Source of the DNA: Macrothele yani
Lineage: Eukaryota > Arthropoda > Arachnida > Araneae > Macrothelidae
Assembly: GCA_039090855.1 (NCBI GenBank)
Contig: CM077013.1
Span: 143,055,240-143,119,239, forward strand
Direction: 5' to 3'
Length of the DNA stretch: 64,000 nucleotides
Numbering within the stretch: position 1 is the first letter of the stretch; every line of letters begins with the position of its first letter. A program made the translations under genes and the position numbers. The notes beneath the pieces were generated by a model. That model was given only the letters and a program-made list of their open reading frames with translations, did no database searches and was not told where the DNA came from. Positions 10,277 through 21,589 of this stretch are shown piece by piece.

Positions 10277-11642
10277 CACTCACGGACAATGAAATTTGCG
10301 CACCGAGAAGGAAGCATCGGATTGAACTGAAATCTTCTGGACGTAATGATACAGATGAATGATACACATGATGGCAAAAACAGAACTGCAGAACAATTAC
10401 AGATGGTTCTGTGACACGCAGTCCGGTCATCTTTAATAGCGCATCCCACCGGCTCTGGCGACAATATATGCTGCAATACGGTCCAGCATGGAGGCGACAG
10501 ACGCCTGATGTTGTCCTGTGGCAGACTGGCCCACACGTGTTGGACGGTGTGGTGCAAATCCCGGATAGTGCGGCACAGAGGCAGCTAGCGTCTCAACTGA
10601 TCCCACACATGTTCGATAGGGGACATGTCCGGGGAGCGGGCAGGCCATAGAAATGTCTGGACATGACGTAGGCAGTCATGGGCAACCCGAGCCGTGTCCG
10701 TGAGAGCATTATCATGCTGGTATAACGCACCTGGAATCCCGCCAAGGAATCGGAGCACATGGGGCCATAGGATCTCATCCACATACCGCTAGCCCGTCAA
10801 TGATCCACGTACCACTACTAGAGCTGATCGGCTATCGTAGGCAATGACTCCCCATACCATAATGCCTGCAGTGGGGGAGGTGTAGCGCTCGATAGCGAGG
10901 TTGGGATTGTGCCGTTGATCCGGGAACCTCCACACCCGGACACGATGTTCTTCCGTCCCCAAAACGAAACGGCACTCATCGCTAAACACCACACGTCGCC
11001 AGTCTGGGGCGTTCCACGTCGCTCTGGCACCACTGCATACGGAGCCGGCGATGTTCCGGTGTTAATGACAGCACACTTAAGGGGTACTGGGATCGCAGAT
11101 TCGCTTTCGCAAGGTGTTGGGAAATGGGTTTTGGGCATACAAGAGCTGCTACATCTGCCTGTACAGTGGACCGGGTCCACGTGGGATCCATTCGAGCCGG
11201 GTGGATGATTCGTCGATCCTCTCTACCGGTGGTCCTCCTGATCCATCCGGAGCTGCTCCGCCGTGTGGCAGTGCCGTCACGGTATGGTCAGAACGATTCA
11301 CGTGGCGGGTTATACGGCGCGCCGACCACCCTGAGGTTTTCATCCCGATGATCAGGCTTCTCTCAAAGTCCGTAAGTTGCGTAAATCGATGTCTCTGGCG
11401 TCTACCCGGCATTTTTGTCACTCTGTACTCTTGCTTGCGTCCGCCGGTGCTTTTCGCTTTCATGGGGCATAGACTGCACTCCGGTTTATAAGGCTGCCGG
11501 TTCGTGCTTGCAGCGCCACCACAGGGTGTGCGGTCATGTGCAAGCGTACCAAACGTGGATCATTTGCACTCTAGCTATTTACTAAGTTTCGCGGTTGGAG
11601 CATGTGTTCTTGTAGATGCGCAAATTTCATTGTTCGTGAGTG
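10277..11642 (-). mobile_element. Tc1-like transposon inside a LINE fragment
   Basis: It has 26-bp inverted ends starting CACTCACGGACAATGAAATT (left) and CACTCACGAACAATGAAATT (right, reversed), with TA at 10275-10276 and 11643-11644. Length 1366 bp. The two LINE pieces on either side join in register when it is removed. Confidence 0.94.
10433..11463 (-). pseudogene. Tc1-like transposase, frameshifted
   Basis: The N-terminal piece (11463-11149) has QLTDFERSLIIGMKTSGWSA and RRITRHVNRSDHTV, a Tc1 HTH. Later pieces in shifted frames give MVFSDECRFVLG (first catalytic Asp), LYQHDNALTDTA (second Asp) and WPARSPDMSPIEHVWDQL (Glu). The full DDE set is thus still visible, but across at least three frames. 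It is inactive as it stands. The carboxyl end reads through to about 10433. Confidence 0.88.
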
Positions 11643-11644
11643 TA

Positions 11645-11890
11645 TTTAGTTTTTGCTGTGTTTATTGTCAAACCTTATTTAAGACTTTCAATCCATAAAT
11701 CCTCTATCATATTTTGCATTTCACTATTTCTAGTTATAATGATGACTAAGTCATCAGCAAATCTTAAGGGATTTAGGTACCTTCCATTTATGTTTAATCC
11801 TTTTTCATTCGAGGTTAAATTTCTAAAAATATCTTCCAATACAGAGTTAAATAATTTTGGAGATACTCGTAGTTATCACTTATTTTTGCA
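11645..11890 (-). mobile_element. RTE-like LINE fragment (part 2)
   Basis: On the minus strand this gives LRFADDLVIITRNSEMQNMI, containing the FADD catalytic motif of reverse transcriptase, followed by GLTINTAKTK at the junction with the Tc1. It continues the fragment at 9840-10274. Confidence 0.85.
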
Positions 11891-11900
11891 TAACATCACT

Positions 11901-13476
11901 TTTTAACATTTGCTGAAAACTGATCTCAATGATTTATCAGTGAATTTATTTTTTTGTTTGTCGCTATGAACATAATTCACGACACATTTAACCCGACATG
12001 GAGTTAATGATATAATATAGTACCTCACTCCCACTTCTCGTTTTACTTCCTCTGCTGTTTTTCTCCCTAGAGTTATGTTTATTTTGGTCGCTCAGTTTAA
12101 CTCCAAAAGTACCATTGATCGAGCGGAACGAGTGCTCAACTAGCCATAGAGCACAGCACCGAAGATTGACCCTGTCACGTGACAAGGCCTGCTACTGGAA
12201 TCGATATTCCTTTCATCTATTTCGAGACTAGTTTTCTACAAAGTAATTACATTGCAAATGATGATTAAACATATCGAAACATCAATTTCTTCTAAACCTT
12301 ACTATTTTTTTTATGTTTTACTCCATTATGCCACAAGAACAATAAGAAATGACCTGTACGCTGATTTAACAAATACGCCTCTAAAATACCGAAACAAGAA
12401 GTGTTTAATTATTTCGGGAACTTTCCCTTTTTATCTATTTTTTTTTCTAGTAGACAGACTGAAGAACATCCATGACATTACTGACTTCAATTTTCTGCTT
12501 GCATTCGCGTAATTACTCTTCGGCTTCATCAGCGCGCGATGTTTTACTCGAAGAAGAAAAGTTTCAATTACATTATCCGAAAAAAGTAAAAAGAAAAGAA
12601 AATAGTATTAAAATATTTGAGGAACATTTTTCTTTGTAATTGGCGGAAAGAAAGCGGGCGTCATTATGAGCTGAAGGCGAACGCATTAATATCTAAGAAA
12701 TTCCTTCTCCCTTTCTTCTTCTTTTTAATCTGTAATTATTAACAAATATTACCAGCCCAATGCATTTAATAATGCACCTTTGGTCCTCGTATGGAATCTG
12801 CAGAGTCACTGCGGCGCAAAACATTGAGACAAATAAATCTCAATTCGCGATGTTAAAGCGATTACCGCGCAGAGAAGGCGATGCAGTAGAAATTTTCACG
12901 CACTCTTCTGCAGATTTGTAATTACAAGAGGATTTTCTCTGTTGCGGAAGTGCGATATTTTCCTTGAAACACGAGAATTACTAAGGGGAAATAAAATATC
13001 AATCATAAGCTCTTCGAAATACTATTGCTTTAGTTTTATTAAGCAAATGCCTTGGCATTTTTGTGTTTTTGTTTTGGAGTTTAAGCTACTCTGTTACCGC
13101 CCTTAAGTTAGAGCCACTGGCTCCAAGGAAGGAACTCCATTAGACAATCACCTCACCTATGCCTCATCCGGGGACTTGGAAATACTGTAGCTGGCAGAGG
13201 GCTAAAGAGGTCTCAACCCCTTGCAAGGCCAAGCAAGCCCCTCTCTGGAAAACGAACGTTTTAAATTCTCTGAACTTTTATTTTCTGTGATATATGGAAA
13301 TGTCTTTTGTATTTCATTACACTGAGGTGCTAAAAAAACAGGAAAAGGGGCCACCATTCCCATTACATTCCATCACGCCCATGCCATTAATGGTATCATC
13401 CGCAAACGACGTATATATATAGGCAGATATCTCCGCAAGCTCAAGTAGTAGCATACGCAGTTCAGATGACAGCTTA
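11901..13476. other. Interval with no supported gene
   Basis: 1.6 kb of mostly AT-rich sequence. Short open frames (12252-12512 and others) lack recognisable domains. A stretch at about 13090-13160 (TTAGAGCCACTGGCTCC and following) faintly resembles the SINE body, not firmly enough to call. Confidence 0.45.
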
Positions 13477-14039
13477 TGACACGCCTGCACCGCAGGACGC
13501 GCATGAGATAAAGGTAGATAGCAGCGATAGCATACGTCCGCGTAGCTCATTTGGGAGAGCGACTTATTCCGGAATGAGGGGACCCGTGGACAAAAAGTGA
13601 CCGAGAAATTTACTTCGTTATATTGGCGCCCGAACTTCAAGAATGACCTGGCCGTTAAAGTTCTCGCAGTGGTGTGATGTTCTTTCCACACCGCGAGACA
13701 GGAAAATTAAGAGAATCCTTTCTTCAGCGCTTCGAAAAATAAATGTTTGTGATGTTACGTTCCACACACCAAATTGACTGGGATTTCTTCAGCGGATGAC
13801 TGCCTACAGCGACATATGGTCCCGGCTGACCCCTGGGACATGCCCCCGGCTCTCTTTCCGGGGAGGGGGGAAGATGTGACGTGCCTGCACCGCAGGACGC
13901 ACATGAGATAAAGACAGATAGCAGCGAGAGCATACGTCCGCGTAGCTCTGTTGTGAGAGCGACTTATTACGGAATGAGGGGGACCCGAGTTCGATGGACG
14001 GCGTGGACAAAAAATGACGGATAAATTTACTTCGTTATA
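13477..14039 (+). mobile_element. Old miniature LTR element (TRIM) with tRNA-like LTRs
   Basis: Two direct repeats, about 13477-13622 and 13875-14039, each hold GCATACGTCCGCGTAGCTC, a TTATT/ACGGAATGAGGGG block and end in TTTACTTCGTTATA. One base after the first copy lies TGGCGCCCGAAC (13624-13635), identical to the 5' part of primer-binding sites for tRNA-Lys3-type primers. Immediately before the second copy is a polypurine tract GGGGAGGGGGGAAG (13860-13873). The internal part is ~250 bp and has no gag or pol. This is a diverged relative of the elements at 55097-55602 and 63444-63948, with a longer interior. The start of the first LTR is uncertain. Confidence 0.82.
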
Positions 14040-14658
14040 ATCTTATCAGGATTTAAGCGAATTTATTCAAAAGGGTGAATGGAGGCATAGGAAACAATAT
14101 ACTGATATGCCTAACCTCCATGACCTTTCTGAACATGTCGCTGGGATGAAGAGATAATTAATCATTTGTGCTCAGTCGCAGAAAGTTCTCTGAACGTTTA
14201 ACCTTGAACGGAATTTTTCCAAGCCCTACTCCTAAAAGCTTTTTCCATTGTTACGTTCACTTACCGAAACTCATTCGTTTTGCGTTGGTTTGTTTTTTGT
14301 TCCGCCTTTCTGTGGAGTGTTGCGTTGTCGGCGTTCCCATAACGTTTACGTATTTACAACCGGTTGTCCTTGGGTATTTACCTAATTTTTACATTTTTAA
14401 TAAAATTACGTCAAAAACCTGAAGCGAAATTTTTGAACAATCATAATGCTTTCCTACAACGGCGCTCTGTGAGAAAGTAAAAACTACATATTATTTGAGT
14501 TCAGCTTGAAGGAGCGTAATTTGAAATCTCGCCCTCTTAGAAAAGAAAAGCTTGCTACGATCCTGGTGTGGATGCAGAAAAAACTGGAAAAAACGTTGGG
14601 AATTTCCAGTAAAAAGAAAAAAATGAAAATTTACAGTCGAAAGTAATAAAGAAATTTC
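14040..14658. other. Interval with no supported gene
   Basis: An 84-codon frame (14168-14422) has no recognisable domain. Nothing else is seen. Confidence 0.45.
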
Positions 14659-14777
14659 CTACAGCATACAAATTTGAAAGATGTGAATCTGTTTATTGGT
14701 GTAAATATGACATGAATGTTAAATATGACATATTTACACCAATAAACGGATTCTCATCTTCCAAATTTGTACTGTAC
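14659..14777. repeat. Long hairpin, ~46-bp arms
   Basis: The left arm from TACAAATTTGAAAGATGTGA (14667) pairs with the right arm ending CATCTTCCAAATTTGTA (14771), with about 4 mismatches over 46 bp and a ~13-nt loop. It could be a small MITE or a recent inverted duplication; there are no clear target duplications. Confidence 0.85.
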
Positions 14778-14840
14778 AATGGTGTAATCCTGTATTTCTT
14801 TCATTCCAACTGCATGTTGCAGAACTGCGTAGACTACATA

Positions 14841-16014
14841 CACCGATGAGACATTATATTATGACCACTAACCTAATGAGCTGTAGGACCCCTTTTAGCT
14901 CGCAAAACAGAGGCCACTCGGCGAGGCATCTATTCAATTAGGTAGATATCCTGGGGTATCTGGTACCATAATGTCAACAGCAGGTCCACCAGTTCCCTTA
15001 CATTTTGGGGCAGTGGTGATTTAGCGCGAACCTGCTTTTCCAAGGCGAACAACAAATCTTCAATTGGGTTCATGTCAGGTGAGTTTGGAGGACAGGGCAT
15101 TAACTGAAAGTCACCAGTATGTACTTCGAACCACTCGTCGACGCTTCTGGCAGCGTGACATGGCGTATTATTCTGTTGGTAAGGACCATCACCAGCAAGG
15201 AACACAGTTGCCATGACAGGTTAAACGTCGGCGGTAACGATGTTCAGATACCTGACAGCTGTCAGGGATTGTGCTATTGGGATAATGGGGCCTAAAGTGT
15301 CCCAAGAAAACATAGCCCACAGCATTACACCCCATCCGCCGGCCTGTTTCCTCCCAACAGTGCATCCAGGTGCCATTGCCTCCGTTGGTAATCCGCGTAT
15401 CCGCGCTCGGGCCGTCTACGTGATGCACCACGATTCTTGATTCGTCAGACCAGGACACTTTCTTTCAGTCATCCACGCTCCAATCTCGATGATCTTGGGA
15501 CAATTTCATGTTTTGTTGGCGATGACGTGCAGTGAGCATTGGGAACCGGCCGTGTCGTCTGCTACGCAGGCCCATGCGCAGAATGCTGCGATAAATTGTG
15601 TGCTGGGACACATTACCCTGATCACCACTGTTGTAGCTGCGGGGGATGTCTGTCTCCGCTCCCCTCTGGCATCAGTCAGCTGCGGGCGACACACGGATGG
15701 ACCACAGTTCGTCGTTTGGTCATCTGTGCACCACTTTTGATACGTACTCACTACAGCGGCATGTGAACAACTCACAAGCCGCGCCTTTTCCAAGATCGTA
15801 CTTGCGTGGCGCCGTGCCATCACAATTTGTCCTTTTTCAAACTCCGGTAAATCGGCAGTTTTTCCCATTCTGACTCCGAACACTCTACTAACCGAAACCG
15901 GTCCTTGAATTATATATATACTGCTCTGTGAACTTCACCTGCGCCACCGTTCGGTCTCCAGGCGCGCTCATTTCTCTAGGCTGGGGGTGGTCATAATGTA
16001 GTGTCACATCAGTG
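14841..16014 (-). mobile_element. Tc1-like transposon (family with copy at 48743)
   Basis: The left end is CACCGATGAGACATTATATT and the right end, reversed, CACTGATGTGACACTACATT. TA flanks at 14839-14840 and 16015-16016. 1174 bp. Confidence 0.92.
14930..15868 (-). pseudogene. Tc1-like transposase, frameshifted
   Basis: Starts MGKTADLPEFEKGQIVMARR, then SCSHAAVVSTYQKWC (HTH). A second frame (15458-15189) has MSWSDESRIVVHHVDG with the first Asp. A third (15214-14930) has YQQNNTPCHAARSVDEWFE, where the usual QQDN second Asp is Asn, then NSPDMNPIEDLLFALEKQVR with the Glu. The Asp-to-Asn change is shared with the sister copy at 48743-49987. Confidence 0.87.
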
Positions 16015-16016
16015 TA

Positions 16017-16519
16017 GAAAAGTATGAAAATCGTAGAAATGAAAAATACTTCATCCCTTGAGGCAGCTATTCGCTGCTGGACAAAGATCTCTCGAAAATT
16101 TCCACAGAAATTTGCCTTGTGAGTATTTTTTCATAATTGATGACCAATTAAGTTATTTCTAGGGTTTCGTTGTGCATGTGAATTAAAGGATCAAAAGAAA
16201 GACAAAGAAATTTCATCACTGTCCTAACATACCGCCTAATTTCATTTATCAATCTATTTTATGTGGTTTTTGGGTCTTCTGGGTTCCAGTTAAATTTCTC
16301 TCGAGAGTGTGGTAAAAACGGTTAGATAACAATAAGGCACATTGTAAATTTGCATACTGTGTTTGTATAGGTTATTCGCAGTTACGATTTCTGTTTGTCC
16401 CCTTCTGAAAACTAAGCTAAGAGCGCCCATGGGCCCTGCCACAAGTAACTGCCATGTCGTGTGACAGTTTCTAAGGACGTTTTCCGATTTATACGAAAAT
16501 ATACTGTAGAACAAATATA
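16017..16519. other. Interval with no supported gene
   Basis: AT-rich sequence between two mobile elements. No feature is supported. Confidence 0.45.
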
Positions 16520-16674
16520 TTTTCATTACGTAACTCACCTTCGTTTTGCTGATGACGTAGTAATCTTTGCAACCAACCCTTCCCTTCAGAGCTGCAGAGT
16601 ATGATCCAATAACTTGTTGACAATAGTAAAGAACTGGGATTAAAAATGAGCTTTAAGAAGACAAAAGTGATCTT
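16520..16674 (+). mobile_element. RTE LINE fragment (part 1)
   Basis: Plus-strand translation gives YVTHLRFADDVVIFAT, matching the RT catalytic core of 33742-36940, and ends at KTKVI next to a Tc1 insertion. The continuation is at 18212. Confidence 0.88.
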
Positions 16675-18211
16675 CACTGCTGAACAATTGCTACGGACGG
16701 ATCATAAACGGCTATATAGCGCATAAAGAATTAAGTCTGGTTGGATGCCAAGTGAAATAAAATAATGTCAGAATGCCAGGACATTACAAGAAAGACAATT
16801 TATTGTGCTCTGAAATCCAGAAGGCTTTGGAACGTGTTCAAGGGACAAACTGGCCATTTTGTGCAGAATACGTAAACGTGAAAAAATGCAATTACCGTCC
16901 GCAGGCGTTCCGGCGTAAGATGTCAATACGGGATATGTCCACCATGGAGGGCGATGCAAGATTTCACACGTCGTGTCATGCTTTGCACAACATTATCAAG
17001 CAGCTGTTGGGGTAATTTATTCCATTCCTCTGTCAGTGCAGGGATGAGGGTGTCCTTGTTTATTGGAGGGCATTGGCGACCAGCAAGACTCCTCCCCAAA
17101 GCATCCCACATATTTTCAATGGGATTCAGATCTGGGGAACGTGCTGGCCATACGAGGCGTTCAATATCCTCGCTCTCAAGACACGCCTGGACAGCGACTG
17201 TTCGATGACATGTTGCGTTGTCGTCCATGAAAATTAATCTATCACCGGCAGCACCACAGAACATGCGAACATGAGGTAGCAGAACATCATTAATATATCG
17301 TTGGCCAGTCATAGTTCCAGTTGGAAGCACATAGAGGGACGTACGGCCATTGATCATGATGCCAGCCCATACCATGACACTACATGTCGGATATCGGTCC
17401 CTTTCCTGTATGTTTGCTGGACAATATGCAGTACCACTATCACGCCAGATCAGTTGTAGACAATCAGACGATAGACTGTATCTACTCTCATCTGAGAAGA
17501 GGACAGCAGACCAGTCGTTATCAGTCCAATTGCGATGTTGATGGCACCATTGCAAACGGGCGGTACGGTGACGTCTGGACAATGGGATGCACACAACAGG
17601 ACGGCGGGCGTATAGTCCTCCTGCATGCAAACGTCTGGCGACAGTTTTTCGGGAGATCCGCTTGCCAGTAGCAGCCATAAACTGATTTGCTACCTCACTA
17701 GCTGTGCTGCGCCGGTGTCTTTTTGTTGATAGCACTATGTACCGATCTTCTGCAGGTGTCGTACTGCAAACACGACCTCCCCCGTGACGTTTGCTACACT
17801 CTCCATTTGTTTGAAATGATTTCCAAAGCCTTGAAACAACACTGTGGCTGACGTCGAACTCCCTGGCAACATCTGTTATTTTTCGCCCTTCTTCAATCTT
17901 CCCAATAATACGGCCACGCGTAAAATCATCTAGGTGATGTCGGGAAGACATACTGAAAATTGCAAGTTCGTCAATTGATTATTTTCCTTTTAACTTTGCG
18001 TTTGAACAACAACGGTCAATACGCGTTAAATCCTTTATATCTCTTATCAGCGCTATGGCGTCACGAACAAGTTCGGCAATCCAAAATTTGCATACGCACA
18101 ACACGTCTTACTGTATCCCGCACTTATGCTAATTTCCACATTTTCCTGCCTTCCATGTTATGGTTGCTATCGTTGCTATTGTCATCCGTCCTTAGCAATT
18201 GTCCGGCAGTG
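16675..18211 (-). mobile_element. Tc1-like transposon, full length, intact transposase
   Basis: The ends are CACTGCTGAACAATTGCTAC at 16675 and, reversed, CACTGCCGGACAATTGCTAA ending 18211. TA follows on the right (18212-18213); on the left it is TT, apparently one mutation from TA. 1537 bp. It is inserted in an RTE LINE fragment. A nearly identical copy (56257-57797) sits in the satellite array. Confidence 0.95.
16923..17951 (-). CDS. Tc1-like transposase, intact DD34E
   Basis: A 342-residue cut-and-paste transposase that should bind the element's inverted ends in the nucleus and insert it at TA. Residues ~1-55 form the HTH (DDFTRGRIIGKIEEGRKITD, then VSHSVVSRLWKSF). A GGGR basic stretch follows at ~57-60, and a second HTH-like part around 80-110. 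The catalytic set is complete: D154 (FSDESR), D244 (FMDDNA), E279 (SPDLNPIEN), with 34 residues between the last two, as in Tc1. Length agrees with the family (~340). The start ATG is preceded by the element's own leader, and the end GGHIPY matches the sister copy. The only open, undamaged transposase in the window, so the best candidate for recent activity. Confidence 0.95.
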   Translation of the reverse strand: MSSRHHLDDFTRGRIIGKIEEGRKITDVAREFDVSHSVVSRLWKSFQTNGECSKRHGGGRVCSTTPAEDRYIVLSTKRHRRSTASEVANQFMAATGKRISRKTVARRLHAGGLYARRPVVCIPLSRRHRTARLQWCHQHRNWTDNDWSAVLFSDESRYSLSSDCLQLIWRDSGTAYCPANIQERDRYPTCSVMVWAGIMINGRTSLYVLPTGTMTGQRYINDVLLPHVRMFCGAAGDRLIFMDDNATCHRTVAVQACLESEDIERLVWPARSPDLNPIENMWDALGRSLAGRQCPPINKDTLIPALTEEWNKLPQQLLDNVVQSMTRRVKSCIALHGGHIPY

Positions 18212-18872
18212 TACAACGCTTTTACAAGAAACGATGATTTATCGTTTGATGGAGAAAAGCTTGAAACAACCAATACCCACATTTATCTTGGACAGCACAT
18301 ATCAAGTGAGGGTCAGTCACATTGATGAAGAAATTAATCGGCGTATAAAACTTGGATGGAGAGCATTTGGAAGAAACAGTACAATTTTTAAGAGCAGTAT
18401 GCCATTATGTCTTAAAAGAAAAGTATTTAATCAACGCATCCTGCCAGTGCTTACGTATGGATCAGAGACATGGACTTTAACTAAAAAAAGACATACAAAG
18501 ACTGCAGACAACTCTAAGCAGCATGAAAAGCTGCATGCTTGGTGTAACTAGGAAAGATAAGAAGAAGAACTTGTGGAAAAGGGAAATGACAGGAGTGGAC
18601 GACATCATGACCAGAGTGAAATCTCTGAAATGGCAATGGGCTGGACATGTTGCTAGAAGAACGTATCACCGATGGACAACCGAAATTTTAGACTGGATTT
18701 CGAATGACAGGAAAAGACCCAGAAGAAGACCCCCATGGGAGATGGATGGATGAAATTGGAAAGTTTGTTGGAGGAGACAGGCTCAGGACAGACAATTGTG
18801 GAAGAAACTTGGAGAGACCTTCATCCAGCAGTGGATTGATAATGGTTGATCATGATGATGATGATGATGATA
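18212..18872 (+). mobile_element. RTE LINE fragment (part 2), 3' end
   Basis: Continues the fragment ending at 16674: NAFTRNDDLSFDGEKLE, THIYLGQHISSEG, INRRIKLGWRAFGR, MPLCLKRKVFNQRILPVLTY, then the RTE C-terminus (WQWAGHVARRTYHRWT) and a (GAT)n tail at about 18848-18872. Frameshifts near 18320, 18480 and 18720 make it a pseudogene. The 3' microsatellite tail is typical of RTE elements. Confidence 0.9.
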
Positions 18873-18875
18873 CTG

Positions 18876-20158
18876 TAGAACATAAATAAGCAAATAGGTA
18901 AGTAACAATTAAGAATTGTGGCACAAGAAAGCAAAACTTCTTAAATTATTTACTGCTGAACATAAAAAACACATTTAATATCATGCCGCAATATTTTGCA
19001 CGTTTTAAAAAGTCTCCGCGAAGAACATCTTTTAGTGGATTGTATTCTGCAGGATGCGTAAATTGTAATACAGAACTCTGATTGGTATAAGATTCCATTA
19101 ACTGATCTGGATTTTATTTCACATTTGATATGACTGTGAAAAGGTTCCTCAAGTCATCTCGAGTATTAGTGCTTTCCCGTCATCCAGTTTTTATTAATTA
19201 AAACCAGGAAAATGATTTCTAAATATTTTACTTATTTATTGAAAATAAAAAAGTGCTGTTCTTTTTAATACTTCATTCAAAGTTACCGTCAAAATTTCCG
19301 CTAAAAATTTGGTTAAATATTTTTGCCGAAGTTAGAGGCCTTCTTAGCCGTGAGAGCTCGGTTTTGCGAGGGGGGATGTCAGTAGGCCCCCGCATAACAC
19401 TGCCACATGAGGGCGTTGATATTACACAAACAGGTTCGCCACATCCTAGTTTTATTTCAACGTCATTCTTCCATTGATTTAGTAGTTGTTTTCCTGAGCT
19501 CACTGAATATTTTACCAGGTGTTCTGGTTAGAAAAAAGTGCGCTTGTGAAAAAGACCTCCACAGAGATTATTTTTTCTTCTTAAGGCGAATCATAATTTT
19601 TCAAAAACTGTTTAAGATTTCTTTTTCTCAACATTTTAATTACGCAATTTTCCTCTAACGTAAACAAATAAGATGCTTCATCTCCTCTGATATGCTGAAG
19701 ATGTCTGCATTTTACTCTGCGTGAAGTCGTTTGTAAATACCTTTGGTGAAAACAATAAAAAAAGAGGATTTGTCCTTTAATTATAATTACTAATAGGTAT
19801 TATTGTTTTTGTTAACACTCATTTCTTAATGAAATCCCAAGTTTGAACGAATGCAAACATGCCAGTTCTTTCTATTTTTCTGTTCACGTGAAGAAATTTC
19901 AATGTTTAAGAGAGATTAATTCTGGGACGATGTATTTAAAAATTATCTGAAGCATATTAAAAAAAATTGCGAGTACTAGAAAAACAATTCGAGATTGCGA
20001 TGGAATTACAATTTTTTTTTTGCATTTTTCAACTTTCCGTGTGCATGGTTTTCCCATTGTGTGCATGCACGTATAGTTAAATATTGTGCGGCATGTTTGG
20101 CACATTACTTCTAAAAAATGCTTCGTAATAAAGTACCTTTGATCGGATTAGTAACAGC
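18876..20158. other. Interval with no supported gene
   Basis: AT-rich. Open frames of 68-83 codons (19253-19477, 19407-19658, 19899-20105) lack recognisable domains. No element ends are seen. Confidence 0.45.
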
Positions 20159-20215
20159 TTCAACAACGCCTTCCATTTTCCCTCTCTCTCTCGCTCTCAC
20201 ACACACACATACACA
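20159..20215. repeat. CT/CA microsatellite
   Basis: CTCTCTCTCTCG runs into CACACACACACATACACA. Confidence 0.85.
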
Positions 20216-20342
20216 TCATCATTATCATCATTTCAATCATTATCAATCCACTGCTGGATGAAGGTCTGCCCAAGTTTCTTCTACAACAGTCTGTCTTGGT
20301 CTAGTCTCCTCCATGTCACTCTCCTATGCTTTCAAATTTCAT
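20213..20342 (-). mobile_element. RTE LINE, 3'-end fragment
   Basis: (ATC)n tail, then AATCCACTGCTGGATGAAGG and CTCCTCCATGTCACTC, matching the 3' end of 33742-36940 in the same orientation. It is severely 5'-truncated, as usual for LINEs. Confidence 0.88.
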
Positions 20343-20487
20343 ATATACTGTATATATACGTGTGAAGGTTACGAAATTGTATTAGGGGTATGAAAAAGTT
20401 TCCGCCGCCCCCGCTAGCGGATGCTGTATGGGTCTAACCGGCCGGCGACCCGTGATGTCAGTTCGTACTTGAAATCAAGCGTGGTGG

Positions 20488-21410
20488 TCAATAAAGTTCA
20501 TTTGCGGCACTGTTTGTTATTCATGTTTAATTTGGGGAAAAGTGCGAGTGAAGTATACGGTTCAATATGTCAGGCGTATGGCGAAACGTTTATGGGTGAG
20601 CGAACGTGTCCAGAATGGTTTGCAGGTTTAAGAAAGGTGGTCTAAGCTTGAAAGACAAGCCACGTTCAAGTAGACTCCAGGAACTCGCAGACGAGGAGCT
20701 GGAACCGCTGTTGCAAGAGGATGTCACACAATTGACCACGCAACTGGCGAAACGTTGGAAAGTGGCTCAATCGACGGTGGTACGGCGTCTACAGGCCTTG
20801 GGGAAGATCCAGAAGATTGGTAAGGGGGTTCCGCATGCTTTAACGGAGCGTAATATTGGTCAACGATTGGGCATCTGCATGTCGTTGCTGAAGAGGTTTC
20901 AAGAGAAGAATTTCTTGTGGAAGGTTGTCACCGGGGATGCAAAAAAGGGTCTATTGCGACAAGCCCGTACGCAAGCGATCCTGGGTCGATCGTGTCCAGC
21001 CATCAACATTCATTGCAAAACACGATTTCCACGGGAAAAGGTGCTGTTGTGTGTGTGTGTGTGTGTGTGTGGTGGGATAGGCATGGAGTGCTGTACTTCG
21101 AACTGTTGAAACCGGGCGAAACAGTTTCTGCAGAGCGATGTAGCGATCAGTTGATGAAATTGAACGCTGCAATCTAGCAAAAATGCCCATGGACAGGTGT
21201 TACGCGATAATGTCGGTGCCATCACGAAATTAACACTTGAACATTTACACTGGGAGGTTTCACCACAACCGGCTTACTCCTCAGACTTTCATCTGTTTCG
21301 CTCTAAGCAACATGTCCTAGCCCAACAGCGGTTCACCACAGTTTCAGAGTGGAAAATTTCGTCACTGCGTTCTTCAGCTAAAAACCCGAGTTCTTCTATC
21401 ACAGTCTCAG
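20488..21410 (+). pseudogene. Mariner transposase, degenerate
   Basis: N-terminal HTH part: VHLRHCLLFMFNLGKSASEV and GERTCPEWFAGLR. Then LADEELEPLLQEDVTQLTTQ, LAKRWKVAQSTVVRRLQALG (second HTH), GICMSLLKRFQEKNFLWKVV and TGDAKKG (normally TGDEKW). A (GT)n run at 21041-21071 lies inside the reading frame, in front of WWDRHGVLYFELLKPGETVS. Two frameshifts and stops follow. The C-terminus (LPEKRPKIIDANGQYFVE) is displaced to 23494-23550 by the inverted duplication. Confidence 0.85.
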
Positions 21411-21571
21411 GGTGCAGTGTCCAAGGAGTAAACCGGTTGCGGTGAAACCTCTCAGTGTAAATGTACAAGGGTTAATTTCGTGGTGGCACCGACATTATCG
21501 CGTAAGACCTGTCCATGGACAATTTTGCTCGATTGCGGCGTTCAGTTTTATCAACTGATCGCTAAATCGCT
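21411..21571 (-). mobile_element. Inverted duplicate of mariner, part 1
   Basis: Reverse complement of the plus-strand stretch 21120-21295 (shared anchors TTATCGCGTAA, CCATGGACA, TCAACTGATCGC), about 85% alike by eye. It forms a snap-back with the neighbouring plus copy. Confidence 0.85.
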
Positions 21572-21589
21572 GTGCAGAAACGGTCCCGG

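Noticed and set aside
10411..11491. Long plus-strand frames
   Set aside because: Antisense of the Tc1 transposase at 10277-11642.
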